The notes beneath the pieces were generated by a model. That model did no database searches and had not been told where the DNA came from. It saw nothing but the letters and a program-made list of their open reading frames with translations. This document shows positions 62,325 through 64,000 of a stretch of 64,000 nucleotides of DNA, piece after piece; the first letter of the stretch is position 1, and the number at the start of each line of letters is the position of its first letter. The DNA comes from Ptiloglossa arizonensis (lineage: Eukaryota > Arthropoda > Insecta > Hymenoptera > Colletidae). The position numbers and the translations under genes were made by a program. The DNA is taken from positions 62,001-126,000 of the forward strand of contig NW_027479301.1 of NCBI RefSeq assembly GCF_051014685.1. Direction: 5' to 3'.

Positions 62325-64000
62325 GATTGACCGAACCCAAAAATTCCTGCTGCGTCTGAAAGTAGTAACTTGCCCGATTACAGCGGTATGCGTATTTTCT
62401 CCCTAGGCCATTCTGGTTAAGCGTTTGGATCAACAAAATTGCGAAAAATTGTATGCCTTCTCAACCATTTCTTGGCTTCAAATTCCCATATCTCGCGAAC
62501 GGATTGACCTAACCCAAAAATTCCTGTTGCGTGTGAAAGTAGAAACTCGCCCGATTACAACGGTATGTGTATTTTTTCCCTAGCCCATTCTGGTTAAGCG
62601 TTTGGAGCAGCAGAATTGCGAAAAATTTGTTGTCTTCTCAACCATTTCTTAGCTTCGAAGTCCCATATCTCGCGAACGGATTGACCAAACCCAAAAATTC
62701 CTGCTGCGCCACAAAGTAGAAACTCGCCCGATTACAACGGTATGTGTATTTTTTCCCTAGCCCATTCTGGTTAAGCGTTTGGAGCAGCAGAATTGCGAAA
62801 AATTTGTTGTCTTCTCAACCATTTCTTAGCTTCAAAGTCCCATATCTCGCGAACGGATTGACCTAACCCAAAAATTCCTGCTGCGTCTGAAAGTAGAAAC
62901 TCGCCCGATTACAACGGTATGCGTATTTTTTCCCTAGGCCATTCTGGTTAAGCGTTTGGAGCAGCAGAATTTCGAAAAATGTTTTGCCTTCTCAACCATT
63001 TCTTGGCTTCAAACTCCCATATCTCGCGAACGGATTGACCTAACCCAAAAATTCCTATTGCATCTGAAAGTAGAAACTCGCCCGATTACAACGGTATGTG
63101 TATTTTTTCCCTAGGCCATTCTGGTTAAGCGTTTGGAGCAGCAGAATTGCGAAAAATTTTTTGCCTTCTCAACCATTTCTTGGCTTCAAACTCCCATATC
63201 TCGCGAACGGATTGAGCTAACCCAAAAATTCCTGTTGCGTGTGAAAGTAGAAACTCGCCCGATTACGACGGTATGTGTGTTTTTTCCCTAGCCCATTCCG
63301 GTTAAGCGTTTGGAGCAGCAGAATTGCGAAAAATTTGTTGCCTTCTCAACCATTTCTTAGCTTCAAAGTCCCATATCTCGCAAACGGATTGACCAAACCC
63401 AAAAATTCCTGCTGCGCCAGAAAGTAGAAACTCGCCCGATTACAACGGTATGCGTATTTTTTCCCTAGGCCATTCTGGTTAAGCGTTTGGAGCAGCAGAA
63501 TTTCGAAAAATGTTTTGCCTTCTCAACCATTTCTTGGCTTCAAACTCCCATATCTCGCGAACGGATTGACCAAACCCAAAAATTCCTGCTGCGCCAGAAA
63601 GTAGAAACTCGCCCGATTACAACGGTATGCGTATTTTTTCCCTAGGCCATTCTGGTTAAGCGTTTGAAGCAGCAGAATTGCGAAAAATGTTTTGCCTTCT
63701 CAACCATTTCTTGGCTTCAAACTCCCATATCTCGCGAACGGATTGAGCTAACCCAAAAATTCCTGTTCCGTGTGAAAGTAGAAACTCGCCCGATTACGAC
63801 GGTATGTGTGTTTTTTCCCTAGCCCATTCCGGTTAAGCGTTTGGAGCAGCAGAATTGCGAAAAATTTATTGTCTTCTCAACCATTTCTTAGCTTCAAAGT
63901 CCCATATCTCGCGAACGGATTGAGCAAACCCAAAAATTCCTGCTGCGCCAGAAAGTAGAAACTCGCCCGATTACAACGGTATGCGTATTTTTTCCCTAGG
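62325..64000. repeat. Second copy of the 13-monomer duplication, cut by the window edge
   Basis: Repeat of 60024-61699. The match is still in progress at the last base, so the unit continues beyond the window; on the first copy's pattern the next monomer should be the CTCCCACATC type seen at 61780. This 13-mer has a different monomer order from the 13-mer at 15.5-20.1 kb. It also contains no single-T deletion, so it is an independent HOR of the same multiplicity. Confidence 0.9.

Larger units (their letters stand above)
1..64000. repeat. 177-bp tandem satellite array, 361 monomers plus 109 bp
   Basis: The window is one head-to-tail array of a 177-bp unit. Starting each unit at the CTTCAAACTC block, units begin at 1, 178, 355 and 532 and continue without a break to the end, where the last unit stops at monomer position 109. 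In monomer coordinates the recognisable blocks are CTTCAAACTCCCATATCTCG (1-20), CGAACGGATTGACCTAACCC (21-40), AAAAATTCCT (41-50), a variable block (51-60), AAAGTAGAAACTCGCCCGAT (61-80), TACAACGGTATGTGTA (81-96), a T tract then CCCTAGGCC (97-111), ATTCTGGTTAAGCGTTTGGA (112-131), GCAGCAGAATTGCG (132-145), A5T6 (146-156), a variable block (157-163) and CAACCATTTCTTGG (164-177). No inverted monomer, insertion or unique spacer was seen. The 177-bp length lies in the nucleosome-sized range common for eukaryotic centromeric satellites. The family is not recognised; a centromeric role is inference. Confidence 0.99.

Noticed and set aside
1..64000. CRISPR array
   Set aside because: The period is 177 bp and the whole unit is repeated. 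There are no short direct repeats separated by unique spacers and no cas genes.
1..64000. A giant repetitive protein gene (tandem 59-residue domain)
   Set aside because: Stops occur in every frame in almost every monomer, and single-base indels in 14 monomers are tolerated.
1..64000. Assignment to a named satellite family or species
   Set aside because: I do not recognise the 177-bp sequence. Monomer length alone is shared by many unrelated satellites.
1..64000. Telomeric or rDNA spacer repeat
   Set aside because: No short G-rich telomere repeat and no rRNA gene sequence is present anywhere in the window.

Overview
The whole 64 kb window is one uninterrupted head-to-tail satellite DNA array. 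The monomer is 177 bp with a consensus of about 42% G+C. I count 361 complete monomers plus a 109-bp partial one at the right edge, all in the same orientation. I see no gene, RNA gene, transposon, CRISPR array or unique sequence anywhere. Megabase-type satellite with higher-order repeats (HORs) points to a eukaryotic nuclear genome, most likely a centromeric or pericentromeric or other heterochromatic block. I do not recognise the monomer family and cannot name the organism. The consensus has about the CpG number expected from its base composition, which argues weakly against a heavily CpG-methylated lineage such as vertebrates or most seed plants.

Layout. (1) 1-1721: diverged monomers of the 'left' subtypes. 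(2) 1722-26527: copy A of a giant duplication. (3) 26528-27029: a 502-bp linker copied from six monomers upstream. (4) 27030-51835: copy B. Every diagnostic variant I compared is the same as in copy A at an offset of exactly 25,308 bp, which is 143 monomers minus 3 bases. (5) 51836-54660: a mixed block containing a perfect single-monomer tandem duplication. (6) 54661-59616: a phased 7-monomer HOR of 1239 bp. (7) About 60024-64000: a 13-monomer, 2301-bp duplication whose second copy runs off the window.

Copies A and B contain nested smaller amplifications: a 13-mer of 2300 bp, a 7-mer of 1239 bp, 3-, 5- and 6-mers, and scattered 0.6-1.9 kb blocks related at offsets that are exact multiples of 177 after counting five -1 and two +1 T-tract indels. 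This bookkeeping closes exactly: 64000 bases, minus 4 inserted, plus 10 deleted, equals 361 x 177 + 109.

All open reading frames are by-products of the repeat. The period is 59 codons, so a frame stays open wherever point mutations remove the recurrent TAG in the CCTAGG segment. Nearly all of these ORFs begin with TTG or GTG. The most interesting sequence signals are the very recent 25.3-kb duplication with two mappable exchange junctions, a 17-bp segment in most monomers matching 7 of 9 core positions of the CENP-B box, conserved TCGCGA and A5T6 dyads, and a left-to-right change in monomer subtypes.
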